A stretch of DNA of 64,000 nucleotides from Pardosa pseudoannulata. Lineage: Eukaryota > Arthropoda > Arachnida > Araneae > Lycosidae. Shown here in pieces: positions 12,026 to 21,775 of the stretch; the first letter of the stretch is position 1, and each line of letters begins with the position of its first letter. Location: assembly GCA_032207245.1 (NCBI GenBank), contig CM063509.1, positions 106,214,021 through 106,278,020 on the forward strand. Reading direction: 5' to 3'. The notes below the pieces were generated by a model. That model searched no databases. It had not been told where the DNA came from and saw nothing but the letters and a program-made list of their open reading frames with translations. Both the position numbers and the translations under genes were made by a program.

Positions 12026-12730
12026 ATGCAAATGGAATTGTCAAAATAAAGAGAGAAATCCTGATTTTAGCTGTTTTTAAAAGTGAACTTATTGACATCG
12101 ATGATGAACTAGGTTATGTAATGTCTTCATTAGACCCTAAAGCCATTTGGATTCTGACTGATAGTCATAGTGCCATTCAGCATTTGTCATACTGGTGTTG
12201 TAGTTGGTGACAAGGCTGGAACTTCAATTCTCACTAAATTAAAACAAGCCTCCTTCTCTTGTGACGTGCATTTACAGTGAATCCTCTCACATGTAGACAT
12301 TTGGGGTAATGAGGAGGTAAATGTTTTGGCGAAGGGAACCTGGGAGGCTATGGCTACTTCTAACTGTCCGATTTACCTTGAGCTGTATTCTGCCAGAAAA
12401 CATATATAATGTCTTGGCTTGTACCTCCGGCACATCCTTGGTATCGTGCCGATTCCCCTGATTGATTTCTCGCTATGGACTGCGACAGATGCATCCAGAC
12501 AGCTCTTTCCCACTTTCTTAGTGGACATTTATGAGACCTTGTCTTCCAGGGTAGTTAAAAAAAACCACCCGATTTGTCTGAAATGTAACCAAAAGCATGC
12601 TTCTCCGGCACATATTCTTAAGTGACCTGACTTTTTGAGGGTGAATAAACTTGTAGATCTCGTCTAGCAGTGGCTGGACTCTGAGATTACTAACAACATG
12701 ACCTGTGGGGCACCATATTATCCTCGTCAC
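12026..12730 (+). pseudogene. Older LINE RNase H fragment, part 2 (right of insertion)
   Basis: This continues the domain begun at 8626: DANGIVKIKREILILAVFKS with E in SELIDIDDEL, then WILTDSHSAIQ (third acidic residue). A damaged ILSHVDIWGNEE follows near 12279, where the intact family has an SHxGIxGNExAD-type motif. Near 12580 CLKCNQKHASPAHIL matches the C-terminal zinc-knuckle region. Stops separate the pieces, so this is dead. It belongs to a different LINE subfamily from the one inserted in it. Confidence 0.75.
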
Positions 12731-12885
12731 TAATTTTGGATAGTGTCATTTTGTCATACACGGTATACTTTAATATGGCAGCCCGCATATAGTTTACAAA
12801 ATTAGCAGTTTCTGAAATTCATCCTTGGTCTTAAAACAAATGATCATGCCTTTTTGACCGTCGGATAAATCTCTTCGTTTCTTGC

Positions 12886-13320
12886 ATGATTGCAAGAACT
12901 GAACTGTTTTCTGAATACCTACAATACACTTTATATATTCACCTAGCGATTGGTTATTTAACGTTGTCGTCAACAGTAGGCTGTGGTCACATTAATATGT
13001 CTGGATTGCGTAGCTTCATGAACGAGCTATCGCAGCTCCAAAGAATGATGACTTCAATTGAGTCAATAATAAGATTCAACGGAAAATTTCTGGAAGGAAG
13101 AGGTACGCTTAAGAAGCAAGAATTCATTGACACAATTAGAGAAGAGGATCAAGCTGTTAATTATCCACTAGTTGTTAATTCATTGGAGCCTGTTGGAATG
13201 CCACTGCAGATATTGACATTAAAAGTTGGCTAAAAAATACTGTTTCTTCGAAATCTCAACACACCAAGTTTCTGCAACTGAACCAGAATTTCGTGTAAGA
13301 ATCGATGCCAAATATGATTC
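12886..13320 (+). pseudogene. Unknown ORF with frameshifted continuation
   Basis: A 115-codon frame (12886-13233) has a protein-like central part, roughly residues 40-112, with words such as FNGKFLEGRGTLKKQEF and VNYPLVVNSLEPVGMPLQ. The next frame continues plausibly across the stop with KKYCFFEISTHQVSATEPEF before stopping near 13336. I recognise no family. It follows a LINE relic and precedes a hairpin repeat, so a transposon or ancient viral origin is possible, but a host gene relic is not excluded. No intron signals were checked in detail. Confidence 0.35.
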
Positions 13321-13578
13321 AAACAAAATTAGTTAACAGAAAATGCAAAGGAGCAAATGCATTGATTGCTTTGTTCCAATGATTTCCACTGAATTGCCCT
13401 TCACATTCTCCAGTTTCCTGTGCTTCTTGCTTTCGCGACGACAGATAATGGGTTATCGTGCAATAGATGAATAAATTTAGAAAATCCATGTTTTTTGCAT
13501 GGCCAGCTATAAGTTTCTAGCTTCAGAGTAGGAAGTCCAAATGAGTTGTTCTTAATAAAAAGATATAAATTTATAATA

Positions 13579-13714
13579 ATAAAAGTAATGGAATCTCAGT
13601 AGTATGATCAATCTTTCATTTTAATACATTTTTCTACAACAACAAAAAAAAAAATGTACGTCACGATTACATATAGATCATCAATATATTGATGATCTAT
13701 ATGTAATCGTGACG

Positions 13715-13752
<38 letters not shown>

Positions 13753-13805
13753 AAATGTATTAAAATGAAAAATTGATCATACTACTGAGATTCCATCACT
13801 TTTAT
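13579..13805. repeat. Long hairpin (foldback) with near-perfect arms
   Basis: Two arms meet with no spacer at 13686/13687. The inner 30 or so bp (from TACGTCACGATTAC to the centre) are perfectly complementary. The outer parts, including TTCTACAAC versus TTTTTAGAAAAATG and GGAATCTCAGTAGTATGATC, match with few changes. The right arm has a run of 31 T, the left only about 11 A. No ORF is inside. It could be a foldback transposon, an inverted tandem insertion or a read-foldback assembly artefact. Confidence 0.85.
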
Positions 13806-14454
13806 GTTTGTTAGGTATTGTTAGTAAAATTATAAATACTTTTAGAACTATAGTTAAATCTATTAAAAAAATATTCAACAAAAATTAAACCTACCACTTT
13901 TAAGATAACTGCACACTTCTTCAAGCTATACTGTTCCCTTTCAATTTTCAGCTCAACTAAAATTATAAGCCCGTTTAGCCTTATTATTAAAACTATGAAA
14001 AAAAGTGAAATTTATGTTCAACATCGATTCAACATACTTTTCGTTCTATATTGCTTCACCTCTTCGCGCTGCTCTTTCCCTCTTCATTTGTGGATACTTT
14101 TCTCAAATAAAAGTATAAATACACTTGGAAATCTTATTAAACCTTTAGAGAAAATTCCAAAATAATGTTTAACATACGAGAAGGTTATAAATAAAGCCTC
14201 ATTTTTAAAATACTGAAAAAAAAAGCACTGGTAAGATTGATATCAAATTTAAGCTGAATATAGTGAAAGAAAGAGGAAATGGTATAACATAAGAAAATTT
14301 CAAATTATATCAGTAGATGGCGCTGTAAGCACCATCTGCTGATATAATGTCTGAAGAAGTGCTGGAGAATAGTGATTTGTTTACTGTGCTTCCCAGAAAA
14401 AATCACTTTAAAGCATTCTAAAATAACCTTTATAATTCAACATACCTTTGCTTG
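13806..14454. repeat. Diverged tandem repeat field, segment 1
   Basis: Related units recur with the words TTCAACATACYTTT and a following CTTC-rich, CACTNTTCC-like stretch (near 14028, 14437, 15756, 15908 and 21728). Spacing is a few hundred bp or less once inserted elements are removed. Units are strongly diverged, so the array is old. A short inverted repeat built on TATATCAGYAGATGG lies at 14306-14347. Confidence 0.5.
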
Positions 14455-14456
14455 TA

Positions 14457-15640
14457 CACTGAAGAGCCAAAAAAAAAACTGGTACACCTGCCTAATCATC
14501 GTGTAGGGCCCGTGAGCACACAAATGTGTCGCAACACGATGCGGCATGGACTGGAGGTAATTGATACCATAAATCTTGTAGGGTTATCCATAAATTCCTA
14601 TCAGTACGGGGTGGTGGAGATCGCTTCTGAACAGCACGTTGCAAGGCCTCCTAGATATGCTCAATAATGTTGATGTCTTTTGGTGTATTCATGGGGATTT
14701 TAATGTCCAGTGGAAGTGTTTAAACTCAGAAGAGTGTTACTGAAGCCCTTCTGTGGCAATTCTGGACGTGGGAAGGATCGCATTGTCCTGTTGGTATTCT
14801 CCAAGTCCATCGGAATTCACCAGGGGCATGAATGGGATTGGACAGGATGCTTACGTTCGTGTCATCTGTCAGAGTCGTATCTAAACGTATCAGAGGTCCC
14901 ATATCACTCCAACTGCACACGCTTCATACCATCACAGAGCCTCCAACAATCCCCTGTTGATATGCAGGGCCCATGGGATCTCAAGGTTATCTCCATACAC
15001 TTACATCCGCTCGATACAATCTGAAATGAGACTCGTCAGACCAGGCAACGTCTTTCCAGTCATCAACAATCTAGTGTCGGTGTAGACGGGCCTAGGCGAG
15101 GCATAAAGCTTTGTGTCGTGCAGTCATCGAGGATACACGAATAAATCCCTCCGCTCCGGAAACCCATATCGATGATGTTTCGTTGAATGGTTCACACGCT
15201 GATACTTGATGGTGGACCAGCATTGAAATCTGCTGCAATTTGCGGAAGGGTTGTACTTCTTTCATGCTTAATTATTCTTCCCAGTCATCGTTGGTCCCGT
15301 TCTTGCACGATCTTTTCCCGGCCTCAGCGATGTCGGAGATTTGATGTTTTACCAGATTTCCGATATTTACTCGTAAAATGGTCGTACAGTAAAATCCAAA
15401 TTTCATCGCTACCTCGGAGATGATATGTCCCATCTGTCGTGTTCCGATTATAACACCACGTTCAAACACACTTAAATCTTGATAACCTGCCATTTTAGGA
15501 GCAGTAACCGATCTAACAGCTATGTCAGACACCTATTGTATTTTATATAGGTGTTGCTGACCGCAGCGCCTGATTCTGATTTGTTCTTTATCTCTTTACT
15601 TGTATACACGTGCCAATACCAGATTGTTAGCTTTTCAGTG
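14457..15640 (-). mobile_element. Tc1-like transposon relic, full length between TIR ends
   Basis: The ends are inverted copies of CACTGAARAGCYAA and each is next to a TA (14455-14456 and 15641-15642), the Tc1/mariner target duplication. At 1184 bp the length is close to a typical Tc1 element. The left end has more decay than the right. It lies in the tandem repeat field. Confidence 0.8.
14726..15496 (-). pseudogene. Tc1-like transposase pseudogene
   Basis: The N-terminus reads MAGYQDLSVFERGVIIGTRQ and continues as a helix-turn-helix through FGFYCTTILRV, the paired-like DNA-binding domain of Tc1 transposases. Near 14920 MCSWSDMGPLIRLDTTLT matches the stretch before the second catalytic aspartate. 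Between them are stops and frameshifts (for example the frame breaks after LRVNIGN). The plus-strand ORFs here are shadows. Confidence 0.75.
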
Positions 15641-15642
15641 TA

Positions 15643-15988
15643 TAATGTATCACTTCTTCGTGTTGCACTATCCCTCATCCCAATTTCGGACCCTTGAATC
15701 TAATGAAGTCCATTATTTTTACAACTGAAATGTTTTAATAAAAACTTTTATAATTCAACATACCTCTTCTTGTACAAATTATATCTCCGTGTTACAATAT
15801 CTCTCGACGCATTTACGGATATTTAATCTAATAAAATTTTAAATTTATTTAATTTTATCACTAACACTACTAAAAATTTAAAAAATAAAGAAACATACAT
15901 TTTAGATTCAACGTATCTTTTTTTCCCCTTAGTACATTATTTTTCCTAGCTGCATTCTGCCTCGTTTTATTAAATCTATTGAAATTAG
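15643..15988. repeat. Diverged tandem repeat field, segment 2
   Basis: This continues the array of segment 1 between the Tc1 relic and the Gypsy element, with units at about 15750 and 15905 carrying ATTCAACRTAYCT. No coding potential is seen. Confidence 0.5.
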
Positions 15989-15992
15989 AAAT

Positions 15993-16220
15993 TGTAACAC
16001 TATACATCCAACAGAGATAAAAAAAATCTATCTACATTTAACAAATTACGTTTAATTATTAAGATATTTACACATATTTACAAGTTTTACTTAATATTTA
16101 ACATTATTAAAAATGCAGAGAGCAGGAGGCCCTCGCACACACCAACACACCACATAACGAACTCTCTAACAGTCTGTCCTTTTAGGCTAAAACAAAAAGG
16201 GTGCGTCTGGCTGTTGCTCA
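15993..16220 (-). repeat. 3' LTR of the Gypsy element
   Basis: On the minus strand it runs from TGAGCAACAGCC to ...GTGTTACA. A purine-rich tract (aaaaggccaaaaag, 16221-16234) lies directly before it and is the likely polypurine primer. The last codons of pol, ending at 16187, overlap the LTR by about 34 bp. It is about 15 bp shorter than the 5' LTR because of a changed block at its start. Confidence 0.9.
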
Positions 16221-16514
16221 CTTTTTGGCCTTTTAGGTCGACCTCTTCTTTTCAGGGGCAACATTGGGTTGCTCTGCCCTTGCCCTCTATAAGGTTGGAG
16301 GCATGATGAGTGGTACTTTCCTATGGGAGTAAGAGGATTGTTTTGGGTAGCGATCAAATAAGATGTAGGAGATTGTACTTTATAAATAACATATGGGCCA
16401 TCGCGTCGTGGCATAAATTTAGCTGTTCTTTCGGATTTGGTTTGACTTTTGGGGTGGAGAGTTACCCACACTTTATCACCTGTTTTGAATTGAGGCTTTT
16501 TTCTGATATGTTTA

Positions 16515-18128
16515 TCAGCATAAAATTTTTTTTTTATCCTGTTTCAATTCTATATCAGACTTCAACTGATTCATATAATTTGCCAAACGTTTCAAATAGG
16601 GCGTTATCTCGGGCACGAAGTTGTCATTTGAGATAATAGCGCGAAGGTCGCGAGTAACATCGTCTGTTGTTCGAAGCTCCCTTCCGAACATAAGAAATGC
16701 TGCTGTTTCACCTGTTGTGTCGCATCTTGCTGTGTTCAGGGCAAAACGTATGGTTGGGAGTTTCTCACTCCAAATAGTGTGGTTACCTTTGACAAGGATT
16801 GCCAATCTTGGTTTTAAGTCTCGGTTCTTCCTCTCCACCGGGTTTGCCCGTGGGTGGTATACCGGGGTTAACACCTGATCTATATTAAGAAGATAACAAA
16901 CTTGCTGCATCACTGAACTAACAAACTGACTTCCATTGTCACTTATTATTCTTCTTGGGAATCCATAACGTAAATAAACTTCTTCTATCAGGGTGATAGC
17001 ACATTCCCTAGCTGTCGCATGTTCTAATGCGAAAAGTTCAGTCCATCTAGTAGCGCAGTCTTCTACTATAAATATCCATTTTTTACCATCAGGACTCTTG
17101 GGTAATGGTCCAAATAAGTCAATTGAAATTGATTCAAAACGTTGGTTATATACAGGTGTTTGTAGCAAACCTGAAGGTTTCTGATTACTAGCTTTAAATC
17201 GGCAACAATCTTCACAATTCTTTATGTACTCTGTAATGTATCTACGCATGCCAGTCCAGTAGCACCGCTTCGCTATCTTACATAGTGTTCCTTCTACACC
17301 ATAATGTCCCGCCATTGGGGCATCATGATATTCTTTCAGTATTCTTTCACATTCATGCTTCGGCACTACTAACTGGGCTTCTTCTGTCTCTGCTTCTGGT
17401 GAATATCGGTATAAAACTCCTTGATTCAACAAATATCCCCGATTTAGCCAATTTGTAAAATTTTCATCTTTAGCAGGACTCTCAAATGATTCAATGATCT
17501 TTTTAAGGTCTCCGTCCTTAAGTTGTTCTTCTCGTAATTCTCTGGGACTTCGTGTTGGCATATCAATGGCAATTTTGCAGAATTGGCAATATTCTTCAGC
17601 GTGTTGGCAGAAAGGTCTTGACAAGAGATCTGCCACAACGTTGGCTCTTCCAGGTATGTATTCCATCTTTGGGGCAAACGACTGGACTTGCAAAGCCCAA
17701 CGAGCAAGTCTTCCAGTTGGAGATTTTAAACTCATTAGCCAACGAAGAGGTTGATGATCTGATGTCACTGTTATATCTTGTCCCTCGATGTATCCCCGAA
17801 ATTTATTTAGGGCCCAAACCACTGCCAACGCTTCTCGTTCTGTGGTTGTATAGTTCCGTTCTGCATCGTTTAATAGTCTGCTCGCATATTCAATAGGGTG
17901 CTCCTCAGCTCCCTCACCTTGCAACAGCACTGCTCCAAGCGCGTAGTTGCTAGCATCGGTTCGCAAGATGTATGGCTTATTTGGGTCATTTTGTCGTAGA
18001 AGAGGAGGACTAATCAGATGATGTTTTAGGGTTTTAAATGCGTTTTCCTCTTCTTTTCCCCATTTCCAAGGGCTATTTTTCTTCGAGAGATTACTTAAGG
18101 GCCTTGCTATGTCAGAAAAGTTCGGCAC
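16515..18128 (-). CDS. Gypsy RNase H and integrase segment
   Basis: It begins NFSDIARPLSNL, the RT connection region, then RNase H (RTDASNYALGAVLLQ, TTTEREALAVVW, SDHQPLRWL). The integrase zinc-binding HHCC module spans HDAPMAGHYG to CEDCC. The catalytic DDE residues are in SIDLFGPLP, ISDNGSQFV and NPVERKNRDLK. The C-terminal part, after an A-run frameshift near 16520, continues at 16471-16187 with a GPYVIYKVQSPTSYLI chromodomain-free tail ending in a basic region. Confidence 0.9.
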   Translation of the reverse strand: MPNFSDIARPLSNLSKKNSPWKWGKEEENAFKTLKHHLISPPLLRQNDPNKPYILRTDASNYALGAVLLQGEGAEEHPIEYASRLLNDAERNYTTTEREALAVVWALNKFRGYIEGQDITVTSDHQPLRWLMSLKSPTGRLARWALQVQSFAPKMEYIPGRANVVADLLSRPFCQHAEEYCQFCKIAIDMPTRSPRELREEQLKDGDLKKIIESFESPAKDENFTNWLNRGYLLNQGVLYRYSPEAETEEAQLVVPKHECERILKEYHDAPMAGHYGVEGTLCKIAKRCYWTGMRRYITEYIKNCEDCCRFKASNQKPSGLLQTPVYNQRFESISIDLFGPLPKSPDGKKWIFIVEDCATRWTELFALEHATARECAITLIEEVYLRYGFPRRIISDNGSQFVSSVMQQVCYLLNIDQVLTPVYHPRANPVERKNRDLKPRLAILVKGNHTIWSEKLPTIRFALNTARCDTTGETAAFLMFGRELRTTDDVTRDLRAIISNDNFVPEITPYLKRLANYMNQLKSDIELKQDKKKILC

Positions 18129-19023
18129 AAATCTTCGAGCAAGTTTGCAAAAAGGATTGGACTTGCTTTAAATTCCTGGGAGATGGTAAATTTTGAATGG
18201 CGGCAACCTTATCTGGGTCAACTTCAAGACCAGAATTAGTAATGTAGTGTCCCAAGTATTTCACTCGGTTACAGGCGAAATTACACTTCTCTCTGTTAGC
18301 ATGTAATTTAAACTCACGCAATTTTAATAATACTTTTCCTAAATCATCAATATGCTTCTCGAAAGTTTCAGATAAAATTATTTTGTCATCTAAGTACGAC
18401 AGAACCAAAACATCATTCAGGGAGTTTCTGAAGTTATCGATTAGTCTTTGAAATGTCGCCGGAGCATTTTTAAGCCCAAAAGGTATGCGGCAATATCTGT
18501 AAGTACCAAAAGGGCACACGAAAGCTGTTTTATCTCGATCAGTGGGATTTACCTCGATTTGGTGATATCCGGATCTTAAATCTATCGTTGACATGTAAGG
18601 AGTGTGTTTAACTTCATGGAGCAAATCATCCATTCTAGGCAGAGGGTATTTATCCGTTTTTATAGTGGAATTCAACTTTCTGTAGTCCCCACAATGGCGA
18701 AATTGACCATTAGGTTTTGGAACTAGCACCACTAGTGAGGCATACGGTAACTCACATTCTTCAATTGTGCCATTGGCCAAAAGATTCTCTAACTCTTTCT
18801 TAAGAATGTCCTTCTTTAATGGAGACATGCGATATGGTGGCATAGCTACAGGGAGATTATTACCAGTGTCTATATAATGTTTAATTCTAGGTGTAGGCTC
18901 TTCCCCTGGCTGAAAGACATCCGTAAACATTTCTAACCGTTTACATAATTGTAACCTTTCCTCGGCAGATAAGTGACTGCCTTCAGTTTCTTTCAAAACG
19001 CAAATGTTCATCTCAGGAGACAC
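18112..19023 (-). CDS. Gypsy reverse transcriptase segment
   Basis: The frame holds the RT fingers and palm: GDYRKLNSTIKTDKYPLPR, STIDLRSGYHQIEV (catalytic aspartate), CRIPFGLKNAPATFQRL, and the YLDD box in LSYLDDKIILSE, where both catalytic aspartates are present. KYLGHYIT follows. It ends by frameshift after FLQTCS and continues in another frame at 18128. The first methionine shown is arbitrary, since the segment is in frame with gag-pro through one stop codon. Confidence 0.9.
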   Translation of the reverse strand: MSPEMNICVLKETEGSHLSAEERLQLCKRLEMFTDVFQPGEEPTPRIKHYIDTGNNLPVAMPPYRMSPLKKDILKKELENLLANGTIEECELPYASLVVLVPKPNGQFRHCGDYRKLNSTIKTDKYPLPRMDDLLHEVKHTPYMSTIDLRSGYHQIEVNPTDRDKTAFVCPFGTYRYCRIPFGLKNAPATFQRLIDNFRNSLNDVLVLSYLDDKIILSETFEKHIDDLGKVLLKLREFKLHANREKCNFACNRVKYLGHYITNSGLEVDPDKVAAIQNLPSPRNLKQVQSFLQTCSKICAELF

Positions 19024-19086
19024 AATAATTTTATCGGATGATGTAGTGCTAATGTTTTGCGAATTACCTGAGGATTCGGAAGAGTT

Positions 19087-20595
19087 TTAATGTGGCACAC
19101 AAGCTGGTATAAATGTATCTTTCTCAAAATTGAATTTTTTTCTAGGATTACTGTTGAAATACCATTTCCTGTTCTGAGTATCCAAGCTAACACCAGCTTT
19201 GGATAAAAAATCAGTACCAAGGAGAGTTCGATTGTCCTCAGCTGTAGGTAACACAAATAGTGTAGTAGGAATTCTTTTCCCTAACAATTCAATGTCTATT
19301 TCGGTATTATAAACTTCAGAGAATTTCGGCACTCCGTCCGCGAGTGTTATATTTAAATTCACTTTACGAAAAATTACCCCTTGTTCTCGGAGGAGGTTAT
19401 ACAGGGTTTCTCCAGCAACAGTGTGGCTGGCTCCAGTGTCAGCACATGCTAAACCCCACATACCATTTATTTTAATCTTCATTAACATTGCCTTGGGTTC
19501 TTGTATCGCACACGTTTGAAATTTCAAGCAACTAACCTGGGCGGAATCAACTTTAATGTTTGGGGAACACGTAGGGCATTTTGCCTTTATGAAACCAGGT
19601 TTCCCACAGCCATAGCAGCTAATAGGTCTTTCGTTAATTTTATTAACAGTTCTATTCGTTGAGTATTTATAATTAACACTATTCTTAAAATTTCTTAAAT
19701 TGTTACTCGGCTTAGAATTTTCCATTCTATGTTGTTCATGGTTCGTGTTTCTACCTTTTAAGTTTCTACTTTCTTCATAAGCATCTAGCTTATCAACTAA
19801 AGCAACTGGATCGCTCAATTCACTCCAGTGATCTAAAAAATGATCTTTGTAATCCGGAGGACACTTCTTTTTGATTTGATCAGAAATTATTAGATCTTTT
19901 AACTGATCAAATGTAGTGATATTAAGCTCACTGAGCCAACCTTCAAAAAATTTTCTCAAATCATAGAAATAACCTCTCCCCGTGGAGTCTGGATTTTTTC
20001 TGTGTTGAACGAAAAATTGTCGGAATTTCTCTGCACTCATCTTGAATCGACGTAATAAAATTTTTTTTATTTCCCCATATTCCGGTGGTTTATCCGGAGA
20101 ATCCGATTCTATAGCAATTAATTTTGAAATTTCAATAGGTAAAAGCCCGATCAGATATACCACCCATTTTGATTCTGGTATTTTCAAAAATGACAGTTGT
20201 CTCTCGAAAAGGTTTAAAAACGTACTAATGTCATCTACCTTCGGGTCAAACTGAGGGATTAACCCTTTAATTTCAAATTTAGATACATCCGTATCACTAT
20301 CGGTAAGAACGGTTCCTGTTTTCGAAGCATGATTTAAATTTTGTAACTTTAGTTTCTCTAATTCAAATTCCATTTGCCGTCTCTCGGTTTCTGCTTCCTT
20401 TTCTTTTACTTCGAATTCTTTTCTGGTGCTAATGATTGTATCCAACAATGTTTTTGTGAATTCTTCGTCATATGAAGTACATCCGGTTATAACATCTTTA
20501 ATTTTTATTACTGTGGCGTCGGGTTCCAACTCGATGCCTAATTCTGCGGCCAAAACCAAAAGGTCGCATTTTTTACCTCTAGCAAGATATGCCAT
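19087..20595 (-). CDS. Gag and retropepsin of the Gypsy element
   Basis: This 502-residue segment starts at MAYLARGKKCDLLV. An in-frame upstream ATG at 20640 is less likely because the MAYLARG start begins the conserved helix. A charged coiled-coil-like stretch rich in E and K (about residues 75-110) precedes the capsid-like region. A cysteine motif CYGCGKPGFIKAKCPTC at about residue 325 resembles a zinc knuckle, but the usual histidine is isoleucine. The retropepsin active site DTGASH is at about residue 386, and LLGTDFL near residue 470 is the second protease motif. It packages RNA and processes the polyprotein. Confidence 0.9.
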   Translation of the reverse strand: MAYLARGKKCDLLVLAAELGIELEPDATVIKIKDVITGCTSYDEEFTKTLLDTIISTRKEFEVKEKEAETERRQMEFELEKLKLQNLNHASKTGTVLTDSDTDVSKFEIKGLIPQFDPKVDDISTFLNLFERQLSFLKIPESKWVVYLIGLLPIEISKLIAIESDSPDKPPEYGEIKKILLRRFKMSAEKFRQFFVQHRKNPDSTGRGYFYDLRKFFEGWLSELNITTFDQLKDLIISDQIKKKCPPDYKDHFLDHWSELSDPVALVDKLDAYEESRNLKGRNTNHEQHRMENSKPSNNLRNFKNSVNYKYSTNRTVNKINERPISCYGCGKPGFIKAKCPTCSPNIKVDSAQVSCLKFQTCAIQEPKAMLMKIKINGMWGLACADTGASHTVAGETLYNLLREQGVIFRKVNLNITLADGVPKFSEVYNTEIDIELLGKRIPTTLFVLPTAEDNRTLLGTDFLSKAGVSLDTQNRKWYFNSNPRKKFNFEKDTFIPACVPH

Positions 20596-21263
20596 TTTTA
20601 TTCTTTTCAGGCCAAACTTAAAATTAATGGTAAAACTCAATTACTGCGAGAATGGCTCATTAGAATGACATAATATGCATACATCTGATTAATCAACTAA
20701 ACTATATTATTCCGATTTGAAACCGGAAGTATCAATAAATTTGAAGGAATAAAATAATACTTCTTAATTATACAAATATTTCAGATACATAATATTTCTA
20801 TTAAAAAGAATCATCGATGGAAAATTAAATAATAAGTAACACAAAAAAAGAACATTAACCTGAGCAATATCTTTTGTTATTAATACAAAAATCCAAATTA
20901 AATTGAACCTGCACCAATATTCAACACTGAAATATTAACTATCTTTATGAATTCTTAATCAAAACAATTGAAATTAACAATATCCATAAGTCCTAATAAT
21001 AAAAATGTTAAGAAAAATAAAATTCAAAACTTGGACCGAAACCACAAACTATTCAAATTTCAATCGTCAGGCACTAAAGGAACTGGCATGCGGTATTTAA
21101 ATTTGATCTGGATGATCATAATAAAACAAAACGAATTCAGGGTGAATTCAAATCAGAATCTCTTCTTCATTTGTCAGGATGACAAAATTAATAAAGTTCC
21201 TTGAGTGCTTGTCAAAAAGAAAAGAAATCACTTATCTGTGGTCATGTCTTCGGCTTCGTGTTT

Positions 21264-21284
21264 CGAGCCACGGGTTGGGCGCCA
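21264..21284 (-). promoter_or_regulatory. Primer binding site of the Gypsy element
   Basis: On the minus strand, 3 nt inside the 5' LTR, the sequence TGGCGCCCAACCCGTGG begins. TGGCG is complementary to a tRNA CGCCA 3' end. Which tRNA primes it cannot be decided by eye. Confidence 0.8.
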
Positions 21285-21287
21285 ATC

Positions 21288-21530
21288 TGTAACACTATAC
21301 ATCCAACAGAGATAAAAAAAAATCTATCTACATTTAACAAATTACGTTTAATTATTAAGATATTTACACATATTTACAAGTTTTACTTAATATTTAACAT
21401 TATTAAAAATGCAGAGAGCAGGAGACCCTCGCACACACCAACACCCCACATAACGAACTCTCTAACAGTCTGCCCTTTTAGGCTAAAACAAAAAGGGTGC
21501 GCGCGCAGATGGCCGTTGCGCGCTGTCACA
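21288..21530 (-). repeat. 5' LTR of the Gypsy element
   Basis: Starts on the minus strand TGTGACAGCGCGCAACGG and ends GTGTTACA. It matches the 3' LTR from the CGCACCCTTTTTG word onward. Promoter elements were not identified with confidence. Confidence 0.9.
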
Positions 21531-21534
21531 AAAT

Positions 21535-21775
21535 TCATTTAGAACTACTTTTAAAGTTGCAAGAACAACAACAAAAAACTTTTTTCACACATTTACAAAC
21601 CTCTATTTGTATAAGGCACAATTTCTATGCGCTGAATTCTCCGTCTTATTTGAGGATACTTCAGTCTAATAAAGTTATAAACACAGTACTTTTACTAAAT
21701 TTATATAAAAAAACTTTTATAATAGATTTAATATACCTTTCCTTGTCTCATGCAGGTCCAAGAACAGGATAAATG
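21535..21775. repeat. Diverged tandem repeat field, segment 3
   Basis: Resumes the array after the Gypsy insertion, with a unit near 21716 (TTTAATATACCTTTCCTTGT). About 380 bp of unremarkable AT-rich DNA follow before the hAT element. Confidence 0.45.

Larger units (their letters stand above)
16187..20595 (-). pseudogene. Gypsy gag-pro-pol, disrupted by three lesions
   Basis: Three open segments lie end to end. Gag-protease (20595-19087) and RT (19023-18112) are in the same reading frame, separated by one TAA at 19087-19089. The frame shifts near 18140 by a short deletion (about 7 nt) that removes part of the conserved stretch before RRFVPNFSD. It shifts again near 16520 at a long A run. Apart from these the reading is continuous to 16187, so the copy is a recent casualty. 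No restored sequence is given. Confidence 0.9.
15993..21530 (-). mobile_element. Ty3/Gypsy LTR retrotransposon, nearly complete
   Basis: A 5538-bp element on the minus strand. It has two LTRs, a PBS, a PPT, a gag-pro-pol region and a 4-bp target duplication AAAT (15989-15992 and 21531-21534). Reading on the minus strand, gag-pro is followed by RT, RNase H and integrase, the Ty3 order. No envelope-like ORF is present. The LTRs differ at only a few positions over about 200 bp apart from one block near their start, so insertion was fairly recent. Three lesions break what was probably one gag-pol frame. It inserted into the tandem repeat field. Confidence 0.95.
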
